Below are positions 18,736-28,400 of a stretch of 64,000 bases of DNA, in pieces (the first letter of the stretch is position 1; the number at the start of each line of letters is the position of its first letter). The stretch covers positions 4,751,026-4,815,025 of the forward strand of contig NZ_CP113797.1 in NCBI RefSeq assembly GCF_026802175.1, in the 5' to 3' direction. Below the pieces are notes generated by a model that was given only the letters and a program-made list of their open reading frames with translations, had not been told where the DNA came from and ran no database searches. The translations under genes and the position numbers were made by a program. The stretch comes from Thermocoleostomius sinensis A174. Lineage in GTDB: Bacteria > Cyanobacteriota > Cyanobacteriia > Elainellales > Elainellaceae.

Positions 18736-19719
18736 ATGGCAATCACTATTTCTAGAGCAGACTACGATGAGATATGGAATCAATTCAATCTAGCTGTCTA
18801 TTCGACTAATAGTTCCAAAATAGTTGAAACAGTTCAGATGGTTCCACCACAGTTTGGGCAAGGTCAGATTCGCTCAATTTTCCTCCAAGGAATGGAGCTT
18901 TTGATCTTCCAATACCGACTTCACGATGATCTGCGTGTGATTGATGAGGCAGGTGGAACCGAATGGGAATTTGGATTCAATATTTCCGGAAATCGTTGTG
19001 GAAAACAAACGGGCGAAAGCTTTATTGGATGGGGAAGTTATGAGGATGGAGGTATCTACGAAACCTATGCTAATGATGCGATTTTAAAAATAGACATTAA
19101 TTTACATACTCCTGAGCAACTTTATCAACTGATTGGCGAAGAATTAGAAAATGGCTTTTCAAATATTACAGAACTAATTGAAGCAAGCAAAAAATCTTTT
19201 CTTGGTGAAATTAATTTGATTACACCTGCGATGCGATTGGCACTCGATCAAATTTTGCATTGTCCGTTTATAGGGAATACCAGACAGATTTATCTAACCA
19301 GTAAGTGCTTAGAACTGATTGCGCTAAAATTGGATCAACTTCACCAAGAAAATTCAGATACCAAAAAAAACCTGTGTTCTCTGAAGCCTGATGATATCGA
19401 TCGTATTTACCTGGCAAGAGACATTATTACCAAAAACGTAGACAATCCTCCGTCTTTGATACAATTGTCTCGGCAGGTTGGGCTAAATGATTTCAAGTTA
19501 AAGTCAGGATTTCGTGAGATCTTTGGAACGACGGTGTTTGGCTATCTTCATCGCCATCGGATGGAAAAGGCTCGTCAACTGTTGAACGATCGCCGTTTGA
19601 ATGTGAAGGAAGTGGCACAAGCGGTGGGATATGCGAACCAGAGCCGATTCGCTGCGGCCTTTCGCAAACAGTTTGGCATTAACCCCAAGGCCTACCTGTT
19701 GAGACAACAATCCGGATAG
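18736..19719 (+). CDS. AraC-family regulator, PchR-like
   Basis: A 327-residue transcription regulator. The first ~200 residues form a sensor domain as in PchR-type proteins that respond to ferric siderophores. The C-terminal ~95 residues hold two helix-turn-helix units: SLIQLSRQVGLNDFKLKSGF and VKEVAQAVGYANQSRFAAAF followed by the signature FGINPKAYL. Length is typical. The position between a binding protein and a TonB-dependent receptor suggests it activates this uptake locus when its siderophore is present and iron is scarce. This is inferred from the family and the neighbourhood. Confidence 0.92.
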   Translation: MAITISRADYDEIWNQFNLAVYSTNSSKIVETVQMVPPQFGQGQIRSIFLQGMELLIFQYRLHDDLRVIDEAGGTEWEFGFNISGNRCGKQTGESFIGWGSYEDGGIYETYANDAILKIDINLHTPEQLYQLIGEELENGFSNITELIEASKKSFLGEINLITPAMRLALDQILHCPFIGNTRQIYLTSKCLELIALKLDQLHQENSDTKKNLCSLKPDDIDRIYLARDIITKNVDNPPSLIQLSRQVGLNDFKLKSGFREIFGTTVFGYLHRHRMEKARQLLNDRRLNVKEVAQAVGYANQSRFAAAFRKQFGINPKAYLLRQQSG

Positions 19720-19809
19720 GAAAGTAAACTGAATGAGGGCGATCGCTCCAGTAATCTTCTACAATAAAGCGAATACAATGAGATTAGTTCTGCTGAGGGC
19801 AGCCGTCTC

Positions 19810-20264
19810 GTGATCAATATTACTGATAAGGTTACGTTTCCAAATGCTAATCTACTGGTCACCGAGGATGATACGTCGGTAGACAACTTCGCTTCGGCAA
19901 AACAGCAACGATTACTGGTCAGCAGTCTCTATACTTCTCCAATACCCAAATGCGGGTAAGTTATTATGTCGTCTATGATTCCGCTCAACAGTTGGGAAAT
20001 TCCCCCCCTTTACGGCTCTACAAACTACGAGGGCTACACCACACCGAATTGACTGAGCCGTGGCTAGAGCAAGTGAATTTAGGCTTCAGGCTTTGGCAAG
20101 GGGAGTTTGAAGGGCGGCGAGATACCTGGTTACGCTGGTGTGATGAGAAGGGAAATATCTTGTTGACAGGCGATGAAAAGACAGAGCAGGAACGTCAACG
20201 GGCAGACCGGTTAGCGGAGATGTTAAGAGCGCAGGGAATTGACCCCGATCAACTTTCCTCTTAG
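19810..20264 (+). pseudogene. Uma2-family gene with internal deletion and frameshift
   Basis: Two pieces of a Uma2-type protein remain. The 5' piece (from GTG 19810, INITDKVTFPNANLLVTEDD) resembles the N-terminus and ends at a stop near 19957. The 3' piece, in another frame (19950-20264), gives MRVSYYVVYDSAQQLG, PPLRLYKLRG, LGFRLWQGEFEGRRDTWLRW and the characteristic coiled tail ERQRADRLAEMLRAQGIDPDQL. The central nuclease core is missing. The 3' piece could still be read as a 104-residue protein, but it would lack the catalytic part. Confidence 0.75.
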
Positions 20265-20372
20265 GCTCTGAAGTCGAGTAAAAGATCCGGATGGGGCGCA
20301 AAAAGATCCCGATGGGAGCGATCAAACCTGCCCATGTCGTCTAATTTCCCGGTATCTTCTTGAGAATAGTTC

Positions 20373-20392
20373 CTAGTAGTTTTGTCTACTAG
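20373..20392 (+). promoter_or_regulatory. 20-bp inverted repeat upstream of TonB receptor
   Basis: CTAGTAG and CTACTAG, perfect 7-bp arms around TTTTGT, end 27 bp before the receptor ATG and lie just after a TGAGAATA octamer. The position fits an operator for the neighbouring AraC-type regulator or for an iron repressor. A leader hairpin is the alternative. Confidence 0.4.
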
Positions 20393-20419
20393 CTAGTTTT
20401 AAGAGGTGTGGGAAAATTC

Positions 20420-23065
20420 ATGGGAATCAGTTTGAGGAATTGGAACAATGGCTCACGTTTTGGGGTTGGCAATAGAGAGCGATCGCCTGCCCTGCTGGGT
20501 ATTTGCGTTTTGAGTGCCCTGATTTTGCAGCCACGACCTGCTCAGGCGATTGAGGATCTGACCCTACAAACTGCGCTCCAAGCCCCAGCCATTGATGAAG
20601 GTTCAGGAGCGGACATTCCTCAACTGAGTGACCTGGAGCAACCCGCTACCACGATCGAAGATTGGATAGCGCAGATTTCTCAGGCTCTTGTGCAAGTGAC
20701 GGGAGTGCGGGTAGAGGTGACAGAATCCGGGTTACAGGTGGTGTTGGATGTTACAGAGGGCGAACTGCCGACTCCCACAATGCGATCAGTGGGGAATGCG
20801 TGGATTACCGATTTTCCCGATGCAGTGTTGGCAGTGCCGGATGGAGAGGAGTTTTCTCAAGCAAATCCGATCGAGGGAATAGCGCTAGTGAGCGTAACGA
20901 GTTTACCAGGCGATCGGGTACGCGTTGCTATTACAGGGGTGAATGCTCCCCCCATGGTGGATGTGCGCGAGGAAGGGCAGGAATTTGTTCTTAGCGTCGT
21001 TCCAGGAACGGAAGGGGCTGGCACTGATCAAGATGCCATTCAGGTGGTAGTGACGGCTGAACAGGATGAAGGTTATAACCCTTCCAGAGCCACTACTGCG
21101 ACGCGAACGGATACGCCCTTACGGGATATCCCAGCTTCTATTACGGTGATTCCTCGTCAAGTGATTGAAGATCAGGGAGCCGTTCGCCTCGATGAAATAT
21201 TGCGTAACGCAAGCGGCGTGACCTTCTCCAGTTCTTTCGGAAATCGAGGGCAGGACTTCCGAATTCGAGGATTTGGTGCGACGCAGTTTAGAAATGGATT
21301 AAGGGAAGATGCGGGTGGAGGAGGTTCCTTTGTCAATCGCACTGCTCAAGAAACGGCGAATATTGAGCGGGTTGAAGTGCTTCGAGGTCCTGCTTCGGTC
21401 TTGTTTGGACAGGGTGAACCGGGAGGAGTGATTAATCTTGTTTCCAAAAGTCCCCTCACTGTGCCTTACTACGATATTGAATTTACGGCTGGAAATTTTA
21501 ACTTTTATCGCCCTACACTGGATTTTTCAGGCCCATTAACGGATGATGGTGCGCTGGCTTACCGTCTAAATTTGGTCTACGAAGATACCGATAGCTTTCG
21601 AGATTTTGCTGATTCAAGGCGTTACTTTATTGCTCCGACCTTAGCGTGGCGAATGGGTGCAGATACAACGCTGACTTTAGAGGCTTCTTATCTGCAAGAT
21701 CGACGCACATTCGATCGCGGTTTGATTGTGTTGAACGGTGACGATCGCCCAGCCGACTTACCCCTAAATCGAGCCTTGTTTGATCCAAGATTCTCTGCAA
21801 GTAACTTTGATGAAACGCGAGCATATTTATATTTTGATCACGAATTTTCTGATAATCTCTCGATTCGTAGTGCATTTCGGTATACTACTAGTTTTGAATC
21901 GGATCGGGAAGGAACTTCTAATGCGATCGGGCTGTTAGACGATAATCGCACTGTAGAGCTTGAATCCTATTTTGGTGATCAGCGTTTTGAAACTTACACG
22001 TTTCAAAATGATTTAGTTTGGGGATTTGATACTGGCTCCATTGCACATACGTTGTTGATTGGGTTAGAACTTGCCAGTAACAATGCTCGATTTACGTCAC
22101 AAGCTCCCGCAGAGCAACAAGCGTTAACTGGAGGATTACTTGATATTTTCGATCCAGATTATGATGCCATTACCTATACCGGAGGTTATCAGTTTACATT
22201 TGATGGCAATCGCCAAAATCAAAGAACGCTTGGCATTTATGTACAGGATCAAATCAATATATTAGACAACCTTATTGTCTTGCTAGGAGGACGCTTTGAC
22301 TCGATCGATTCGGAAGAACGTTTTGGAGACTTTAGCCAAAATAGCAATGACAATGCCTTTTCTCCGCGTGTTGGTTTAGTTTATCAGCCCAACGCAACAT
22401 TATCACTCTATGCTAGTTACGCCCGATCATTTGTTCCAGAAGCTGGTCGAAGTGCAGACAACACACCATTTGAACCAACCAGAGGAACTCAATACGAAAT
22501 TGGAATTAAAGCTGATTTTCTAGATGGTCGCCTCTCGACAACTCTTGCTGCCTATGACATCACCAGAAGCAATATTACAACTCTCGATCCAGATAATCCT
22601 AATTTTTCGATTCAAGTGGGTGAACAACGAGATCGCGGCATTGATTTTGACATTGCAGGCGAAATTCTACCGGGTTGGAACATCATTGCTGGCTATTCCT
22701 ATTTAGACGCTTCCATTACAAGAGATAATACCTTTGAAGTTGGTAATCGCCTAAATAACGCTCCTAGAAATTCGGCGAGTTTATGGACAACATACACTAT
22801 TCAATCGGGTGATTTAAGAGGACTTGGTTTCGGTGCAGGAATCTTTTTTGTAGATCAACGTGCGGGGGATCTGGCTAATAGTTTCACGCTTCCAAGCTAT
22901 ACTCGGTTTGATGCAGCTCTTTACTACAACCGTGATAATTTTCGAGCTGCGTTGAATTTCAAAAATTTGTTCGACACTGAGTATTTTGCAGGTTCACAAA
23001 GTCGATTTGCAGTTGTACCCGGTGCGCCTTTTGAGGTAAGAGGTACGGTTTCCTGGCAATTCTGA
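20420..23065 (+). CDS. TonB-dependent siderophore receptor with AMIN domain
   Basis: An 881-residue outer-membrane receptor that imports ferric siderophores using TonB energy. After a signal peptide ending around ARPAQA-type residues (LQPRPAQA), residues 75-190 form an AMIN domain typical of cyanobacterial receptors. The plug follows (TPLRDIPASITVIPRQVIED, RGFGATQFRNGLRED, VEVLRGPASVLFGQGEPGGVI) and then a 22-strand barrel ending in Phe (VRGTVSWQF), the usual signal for outer-membrane insertion. The ATG at 20420 is chosen because GGGA lies 6 nt before it. GTG 20408 would add four residues. The second binding-protein gene follows after 11 bp, so they form an operon. Confidence 0.95.
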   Translation: MGISLRNWNNGSRFGVGNRERSPALLGICVLSALILQPRPAQAIEDLTLQTALQAPAIDEGSGADIPQLSDLEQPATTIEDWIAQISQALVQVTGVRVEVTESGLQVVLDVTEGELPTPTMRSVGNAWITDFPDAVLAVPDGEEFSQANPIEGIALVSVTSLPGDRVRVAITGVNAPPMVDVREEGQEFVLSVVPGTEGAGTDQDAIQVVVTAEQDEGYNPSRATTATRTDTPLRDIPASITVIPRQVIEDQGAVRLDEILRNASGVTFSSSFGNRGQDFRIRGFGATQFRNGLREDAGGGGSFVNRTAQETANIERVEVLRGPASVLFGQGEPGGVINLVSKSPLTVPYYDIEFTAGNFNFYRPTLDFSGPLTDDGALAYRLNLVYEDTDSFRDFADSRRYFIAPTLAWRMGADTTLTLEASYLQDRRTFDRGLIVLNGDDRPADLPLNRALFDPRFSASNFDETRAYLYFDHEFSDNLSIRSAFRYTTSFESDREGTSNAIGLLDDNRTVELESYFGDQRFETYTFQNDLVWGFDTGSIAHTLLIGLELASNNARFTSQAPAEQQALTGGLLDIFDPDYDAITYTGGYQFTFDGNRQNQRTLGIYVQDQINILDNLIVLLGGRFDSIDSEERFGDFSQNSNDNAFSPRVGLVYQPNATLSLYASYARSFVPEAGRSADNTPFEPTRGTQYEIGIKADFLDGRLSTTLAAYDITRSNITTLDPDNPNFSIQVGEQRDRGIDFDIAGEILPGWNIIAGYSYLDASITRDNTFEVGNRLNNAPRNSASLWTTYTIQSGDLRGLGFGAGIFFVDQRAGDLANSFTLPSYTRFDAALYYNRDNFRAALNFKNLFDTEYFAGSQSRFAVVPGAPFEVRGTVSWQF

Positions 23066-23076
23066 GTCATAAGAAA

Positions 23077-24084
23077 ATGAAGTATTGGTTTAGACGATGG
23101 AATGTGTGGTTGTTGGCAATTCTTGTATGTGTTGCTGTCGTTGCTTGCAACAGTAATTTATCTCAATCTGGAAACTCTCAATCCAACAGCAGTCAAGGTG
23201 TAGACAATATTTCTTCAGATTGTTGTGTAATTCAGCATGACGGAGGTGAAACTGAAGTTTGCGGGCAACCACAAAAAGTAGTTGCTTTGAGTCCACCCCT
23301 GTTAGATATTTTGCTGTCGCTCGGAGTGCAGCCAGCAGGTTATGCAGAGGTGGAGTTATTAAACCAGAAAGTGTTTGATAACCCTGCTCAACAGATTCCC
23401 TTCCTGGGCGATCGCGTTACCAGTCAACCCGTCAATCTGGGTAGTCGCGACAGCCCCTCCCTTGAAACGCTCTTGACCCTCAACCCCGACCTAATTTTAG
23501 GCGAGAAGTTCTCTGTAGAAGCTAACTATAACCAATTCTCAGCCATTGCTCCCACAGCTTATTTTGAAACAACTGGTGAGGAGGGTTGGAAGCCTATTCT
23601 TCAGGCTATTGCAGCAGGTTTGAACCGTCAAGACAAAGCACAACAGGTGCTGGATGCACATAATCGGCACATTGAGGCGACTCGCCAAAAGATTGCTCCC
23701 CTAGTCGCTGGTCAAACCATCATTGTCCTCGGTTGGCAATCGATCGCCAATCAGTCCTTTGTACTTGAGCGCGGTTTCGTCACTAATTTATTGGAAGATT
23801 TGGGCTTTCAGGTAATTGTGGCAAGCTCTGATGAAACAGCCCTATCAATGGAATCTGTTGCTGGTCTTGATGCCGACCATATTCTCATTATGCCAACGGG
23901 TGACAACACGATCGAACGAGCCAAGCAGCAGTGGGAGACCCATCCAATCCTACGCTCAATTCCTGCGGTACAGGCAGGAAACCTGTATTTTATGGATTAT
24001 CAACTGGCTCGCATTCGCGGCCCGATCGCTGCTGAAATCTTTATCCACGAGTTCACATCACTGCTTACTCAAACCCAGACATAG
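23077..24084 (+). CDS. Iron-siderophore ABC transporter binding protein, lipoprotein
   Basis: A 335-residue FecB-like periplasmic binding protein. The N-terminus is a clear lipoprotein signal: basic start, hydrophobic core LLAILVCVA and lipobox VVAC with Cys24. The mature protein carries PQKVVALSPPLLDILLSLGV, LETLLTLNPDLILG, and the C-terminal lobe with VVASSDETALSM-like and AVQAGNLYFMDY segments. It is transcribed with the TonB receptor 11 bp upstream. Together with the binding protein at 17318 the locus has two related binding proteins and no permease, so partner FecCD/FecE components must be elsewhere. Confidence 0.92.
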   Translation: MKYWFRRWNVWLLAILVCVAVVACNSNLSQSGNSQSNSSQGVDNISSDCCVIQHDGGETEVCGQPQKVVALSPPLLDILLSLGVQPAGYAEVELLNQKVFDNPAQQIPFLGDRVTSQPVNLGSRDSPSLETLLTLNPDLILGEKFSVEANYNQFSAIAPTAYFETTGEEGWKPILQAIAAGLNRQDKAQQVLDAHNRHIEATRQKIAPLVAGQTIIVLGWQSIANQSFVLERGFVTNLLEDLGFQVIVASSDETALSMESVAGLDADHILIMPTGDNTIERAKQQWETHPILRSIPAVQAGNLYFMDYQLARIRGPIAAEIFIHEFTSLLTQTQT

Positions 24085-24440
24085 CTCATCGTCAACTCCT
24101 AGCTCCCTTAGTACCGTATATCCGATATGAAAAGAAGCAATCGTTGATGCTATATAGACGCTACCGAAACAATCAGTATCCAGGTAACTTTCCTGATTCA
24201 ACCCTACCAAGCAATCTCGAACAACGGGTATAGGTACAGAGAAAGTTGGCGAGTAGCGGAATTGTAACACTGTTAGCTTCCCTGTTGAAAAATCCTGCTA
24301 GCTGGTAAAAGAATTTGCAGATTGGGAGGCAGCAAGTGATGAAGATTGGTTTAACCTGGAGATAGCCCTAGCATCTGCTTGCGCTCAACCCGACTCTACT
24401 TGGCAAGGTATTTAGAAGTGGAGACTCCTCGCTGGCTAGT
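24085..24440. other. Spacer between iron locus and interrupted STAND gene
   Basis: A 356-bp spacer that contains the ends of two convergent transcription units. No gene, RNA or repeat could be supported in it. Confidence 0.35.
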
Positions 24441-24567
24441 TTAGCGATATTCGGTCACTGAAACAAAGGGCGGTGGAACAACGGCTTCGATCGCCCCCAA
24501 TGACTCCAACGTCATCTTTTGAGCATCGGTTAATCCTTTCACGCCTAAAATGTTCATCCCGTCATAA
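24441..24567 (-). pseudogene. Severed 3' end of the STAND/WD40 gene
   Basis: Read on the minus strand and joined across the insertion element, this segment continues the STAND protein in frame with 41 more codons: after LRTPQP comes YDGMNILGVKGLTDAQK, then MTLESLGAIEA and a Pro-rich end, stop TAA at 24441-24443. Sequences of this type (PYEGMNI, GLTEAQ, LKALGA) form the usual C-terminus of cyanobacterial NB-ARC/WD40 proteins, which supports the reconstruction. The piece has no start of its own. The intact ancestral protein would have had 1276 residues. Confidence 0.88.
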
Positions 24568-25480
24568 GAGGGTGTTTGAGAAGCCAGGAAGGTCGTAAAA
24601 AAGCTCACTCAGTGTAGGCTGCGAATAGCAAATATCTACAGCCCTGAGTGAGTCAGATGAGTAAAGCATATCCCAGTAACCTAACCCGCGCCCAATATGA
24701 GGTTTTGAGTGAATTAATTCCAGCAGCAAAGCCAGGTGGTCGTCCTCGCAGCGTTGACCTGTGGGAGGTGCTCAATGCCATGCTCTATGTTCTGGTTGAA
24801 GGCTGTCGTTGGCGTTCTTTACCTGGTGATTTCCCAGCCTGGCAGACGGTGTACACGTACTTCCGCAACTGGCGATTGGACGGCACCTGGATTTCCATTC
24901 ATGACCAGTTGCACCAGTGGGTTCGCATCGATGCGCAACGCTATCCTAGTCCATCAGAAGCGATCATCGATAGCCAAAGCATCAAGAGTGCAGCAGGAGT
25001 TCATCAACAAGTTGGCTTTGATGGAGGCAAGCTGATTACAGGACGCAAACGATTTTTAACGGTGGATACGTTAGGACTGGTTTTGCGGGTGTTTGTGAGT
25101 GCGGCAAACCTGGGGGAACGCGAAGGGGGCAAACGTGTCCTCAAACGAGTCAAACGGATGAAGAAAAAGGTTTCACGCTTAATCACCATTTGGGTAGACG
25201 GCGGGTTCGATGGCGCCCCTTTTCTGATGTGGGTGATGGATGTTTGTCGTTGGATTGTGCAAGTTGTACTGCGACCTGAGCAAACCAAAGGCTTTAGCTT
25301 GCTCAAAAAGAGGTGGGTGGTAGAACGAACTTTTGGTTGGCTAATGGGATGCAGACGGTTGGTCAGAGACTATGAATTATTACCAGAGACATCAGAAACC
25401 TTGATCTACCTTGCCATGATTCGGATTATGGTGAGGCGGTTGGCATAAATTTGACACCTCAAATCTTTTCAAACACCCTC
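24568..25480 (+). mobile_element. Intact IS5-family insertion sequence, 913 bp
   Basis: The element is bounded by 16-bp terminal inverted repeats with 15 matches (24568-24583 GAGGGTGTTTGAGAAG, and 25465-25480 in reverse GAGGGTGTTTGAAAAG). A 3-bp direct repeat TAA flanks it at 24565-24567 and 25481-25483, the TNA-type target duplication of IS1031-like IS5 elements. It carries one uninterrupted transposase gene. Ends, duplication and open frame are all intact, so the element is probably recent and possibly active. It inserted 41 codons before the end of the STAND gene. Confidence 0.93.
24648..25448 (+). CDS. IS5-family DDE transposase
   Basis: A 266-residue transposase with an N-terminal DUF4096-type region (LTRAQYEVLSELIPAAKPGG, GCRWRSLPGDFPAWQTVYTY) and a DDE catalytic domain. 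The triad is visible as Asp108 in IIDSQSIKS, Asp184 in WVDGGFDGA and Glu226 in WVVERTFGWLMG. It cuts and joins the ends of its own element. The start is GTG 24648 or ATG 24657. Both lie in or next to the 3' arm of a 9-bp inverted repeat (CTCACTCAG 24604-24612, CTGAGTGAG 24644-24652), which would hide the ribosome site in transcripts entering from outside. Confidence 0.95.
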   Translation: MSQMSKAYPSNLTRAQYEVLSELIPAAKPGGRPRSVDLWEVLNAMLYVLVEGCRWRSLPGDFPAWQTVYTYFRNWRLDGTWISIHDQLHQWVRIDAQRYPSPSEAIIDSQSIKSAAGVHQQVGFDGGKLITGRKRFLTVDTLGLVLRVFVSAANLGEREGGKRVLKRVKRMKKKVSRLITIWVDGGFDGAPFLMWVMDVCRWIVQVVLRPEQTKGFSLLKKRWVVERTFGWLMGCRRLVRDYELLPETSETLIYLAMIRIMVRRLA

Positions 25481-28400
25481 TAAGGTTGCGGCGTCCGCAA
25501 GGTTTCTAGACAGTCACCTGTTGTCAGGTTCCAGTATTTAATGGTTTCGTCAAAGCTACTGCTCAGCAATAATTCGCCTTCTGTCAACAGACCCGAAATA
25601 ATTCCTTGATGTCCTTCTAAGGTATGTAGGCACTTGCCCGTTTGCACCTCCCACAATTTAATCGTTTGATCGAAGCTACCACTGATAAGTCGCTGTCCGC
25701 TGGTATCGAATGCTAGAGCCACAACCGGGGCAACATGTCCTGTAAAGGTGCATACACACTCGCCCGTTTGCACCTCCCATAGTTTTAGGGTGTTATCGTA
25801 GCTGCAACTAGCTAAGTATTGTTGGTCAGGGCTGAGTGCCAATCGCCAGACTTTGTTAGTGTGCCCTTGAAGCACCCGTATACAGTCTCCAGTTTTTACC
25901 TGCCACAGCCGAATCGTTTCATCAAAGCCGCAGCTAAACAGCCAATCGCCCGTTGCATTAAATAGCGTATCAACTACCGGGGCTGTATGACCGTTCAGCG
26001 TCCGTATGCACTCGCCGCCGGGAATTTCCCAGAACTTGATCGTGCCATCGTAACTGCCACTGGCCAACAGCGGAATGGTGGGATGAAATACCACTGCCCA
26101 CACCCAACTAGCGTGTCCGTGCAAGGTTTTCAAACATTCGCCCGATCGCCAGTTCCAAAGTTTGATGGTTTGATCACCACTGCCACTGGCCAGAATCGAT
26201 GTATCGCGGGATTGGGGACTGAAGGCAATTGCCCACACTCGATCGCCATGCCCTCGCAGGGTGCGAAATACGCGCTTGGTTTGCACATCCCAAAGCTTGA
26301 TGGTTTCGTCTTCGTGTCCACTCGCGAGCACCGAACGATCGCCATTAAAAATCATCCATAGCAACGCATTGGTGTGACCTCGGAATGTTTTAAGGCAGTG
26401 TCCTGTATGCATATTCCAAAGCTTAACGGCGTGATCATCTCCCCCGCTGGCAATACGTTGCCCATCAGGGTGAACTGCCACAGACCACAGACGGTTCGTA
26501 TGCCCTTGTAATACCTTACAACAGCGCCCCAGATTCAAATCCCAGACTCGCAACGTGTGGTCATGGCTGCTGCTAATCAACTGTCCCCCCTCCGGACTAA
26601 ACCCAACCGCTGTGACGGCGTTGCGATGCCCAGTTAAGGTTTTCAGGCATTGTCCCGTTTGCACATCCCACAGTTTCAGGGTTTGGTCGTGGCTACCCGT
26701 CGCAATCAGATGACCATTGGGATGAAACGCGATCCCTTTGACCCAATCCGAGTGTCCTACCAGCGTTTTAAGGCAGGTTGCTGTTTGCCAATACCACAAT
26801 TTCACGGTGTGATCTTCAGAACTACTGGCCAAGGTTTGACCATCCGGGCTAAAGCCCAGTGACCACACTCGTCGATCGTGCGCAACCCAACAATGATCAT
26901 AGGAGCCAGGGTCACAAGTATTCCACAAGCGAATGGTGAGATCGTCACTGCTAGTAGCCAACCACTCGCTATCGGGGCTAAACGCTACCGCTAGCACCGC
27001 CTGAGTATGACCGTTCAGCGTCCGTAAGCAAGTTCCGGTCGCCAAATTCCACAGTTTTGCTGTGTTGTCGTCACTAGCACTCGCTAGCCATTGTCCATCC
27101 GGACTAAAGGCGATCGACCAAATCCAAGTTTCATGCGCCCGTAGAATTAATTGCGATCGACCGCTGGATATATCCCAGACGCGAATGCCACCGTTGCTAT
27201 CTGCCACCGCCAACTGCTGCCCATCCGGGCTGAAGGCAACCGAAACAATGCCACCAAAACTTTCAGCAAATACTGATTTTGATAAATCGGCATAGGCAAA
27301 GTTGACATGGGGTAAAGACACCGCAGGTAAATAGGCTTGCCAAACGGCTAGATGAGAGAAATCGTAACCTGTTAAATCAATTTGCAAATAGCACAGTAAA
27401 TTCAGGATGTTACCAGCTGCATAGCCAGGCTGTAGAGGAGCGTGTTGTTTAAGACTTGCTAAGATTTGCTGTAAGCAGGATTCCAATTTGGTTTTGCTGC
27501 CAAAGTGAAGCAATAGTTGATTGACGATCGGTTCTAATAGAATGCGGGTTTGGGCCTCACGAACATAATCTTTGCATTGTGCTTTTAGCAACGCATAGCG
27601 GCAAAGTAACGGAGTAGGCAACGGTGGCGGTGGTGGGCAAGCAACTGACAAAGCATCTGTAGTTTCGTTTAACTCAAACGTTTCGTCAGATTCATAGCTC
27701 ACCTCATTACCGTCAATTTTTGATTTAGTATTCCATTCAATAATTTCCGTTACAATTCGTTCAATTAATCGTTCTGTGACATATTCCATCACAACTGGTT
27801 GCTGAGTGAAGCCATGAGTTGTTTTTTCAATTAGCGATCGTTGTCTCAACAAAGCTAATGCATCTAACAGTTTATGCAATGACTCTGTGGAAAAAATGTC
27901 TTCGTTGAGATCACTATCGCTGACTGGTTCCCGGTTCACCGTGAGCCAATACATAATATCTTGCTCAGTATGAGAAAGCCGTTCAAATTGGCGATCGAGC
28001 AAATCATGAATGTCTGCAAAAGCAACTTTATTAGGCTGAAGATAGTCTTGAACAAACCGCGACAAATTTCCATCTAACACGTCTTGAATGCGAGAAGCAG
28101 CGATTTTGAGCGCCAATGGATTGCCCGCATAGTGCTTTATTACCGTTTGCCAGTCACTGTCACTGCCTTGAAAACAACCATATTCTTCAAAAATTTGTTG
28201 TCCACCTGTCACTCCAACTCCGGCAAGCTGAAGAATGCGAACTGGACGAGTTTTTCCGGCTAGTTGACTAATTACCTTGGGAGCTTCCCGGCTTGTTAAA
28301 ATTACGCAGCTTTGATGCAACGACTGGGCAAGCCGACGGAACAACTCGGCATAATTTTCGTATCCACAACGAAATCGCCCCGCTTGCTCTCCACTTTGTA

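Noticed and set aside
24648-25448. Transposase as a domesticated gene
   Set aside because: Intact terminal repeats and a target duplication show an ordinary insertion element.
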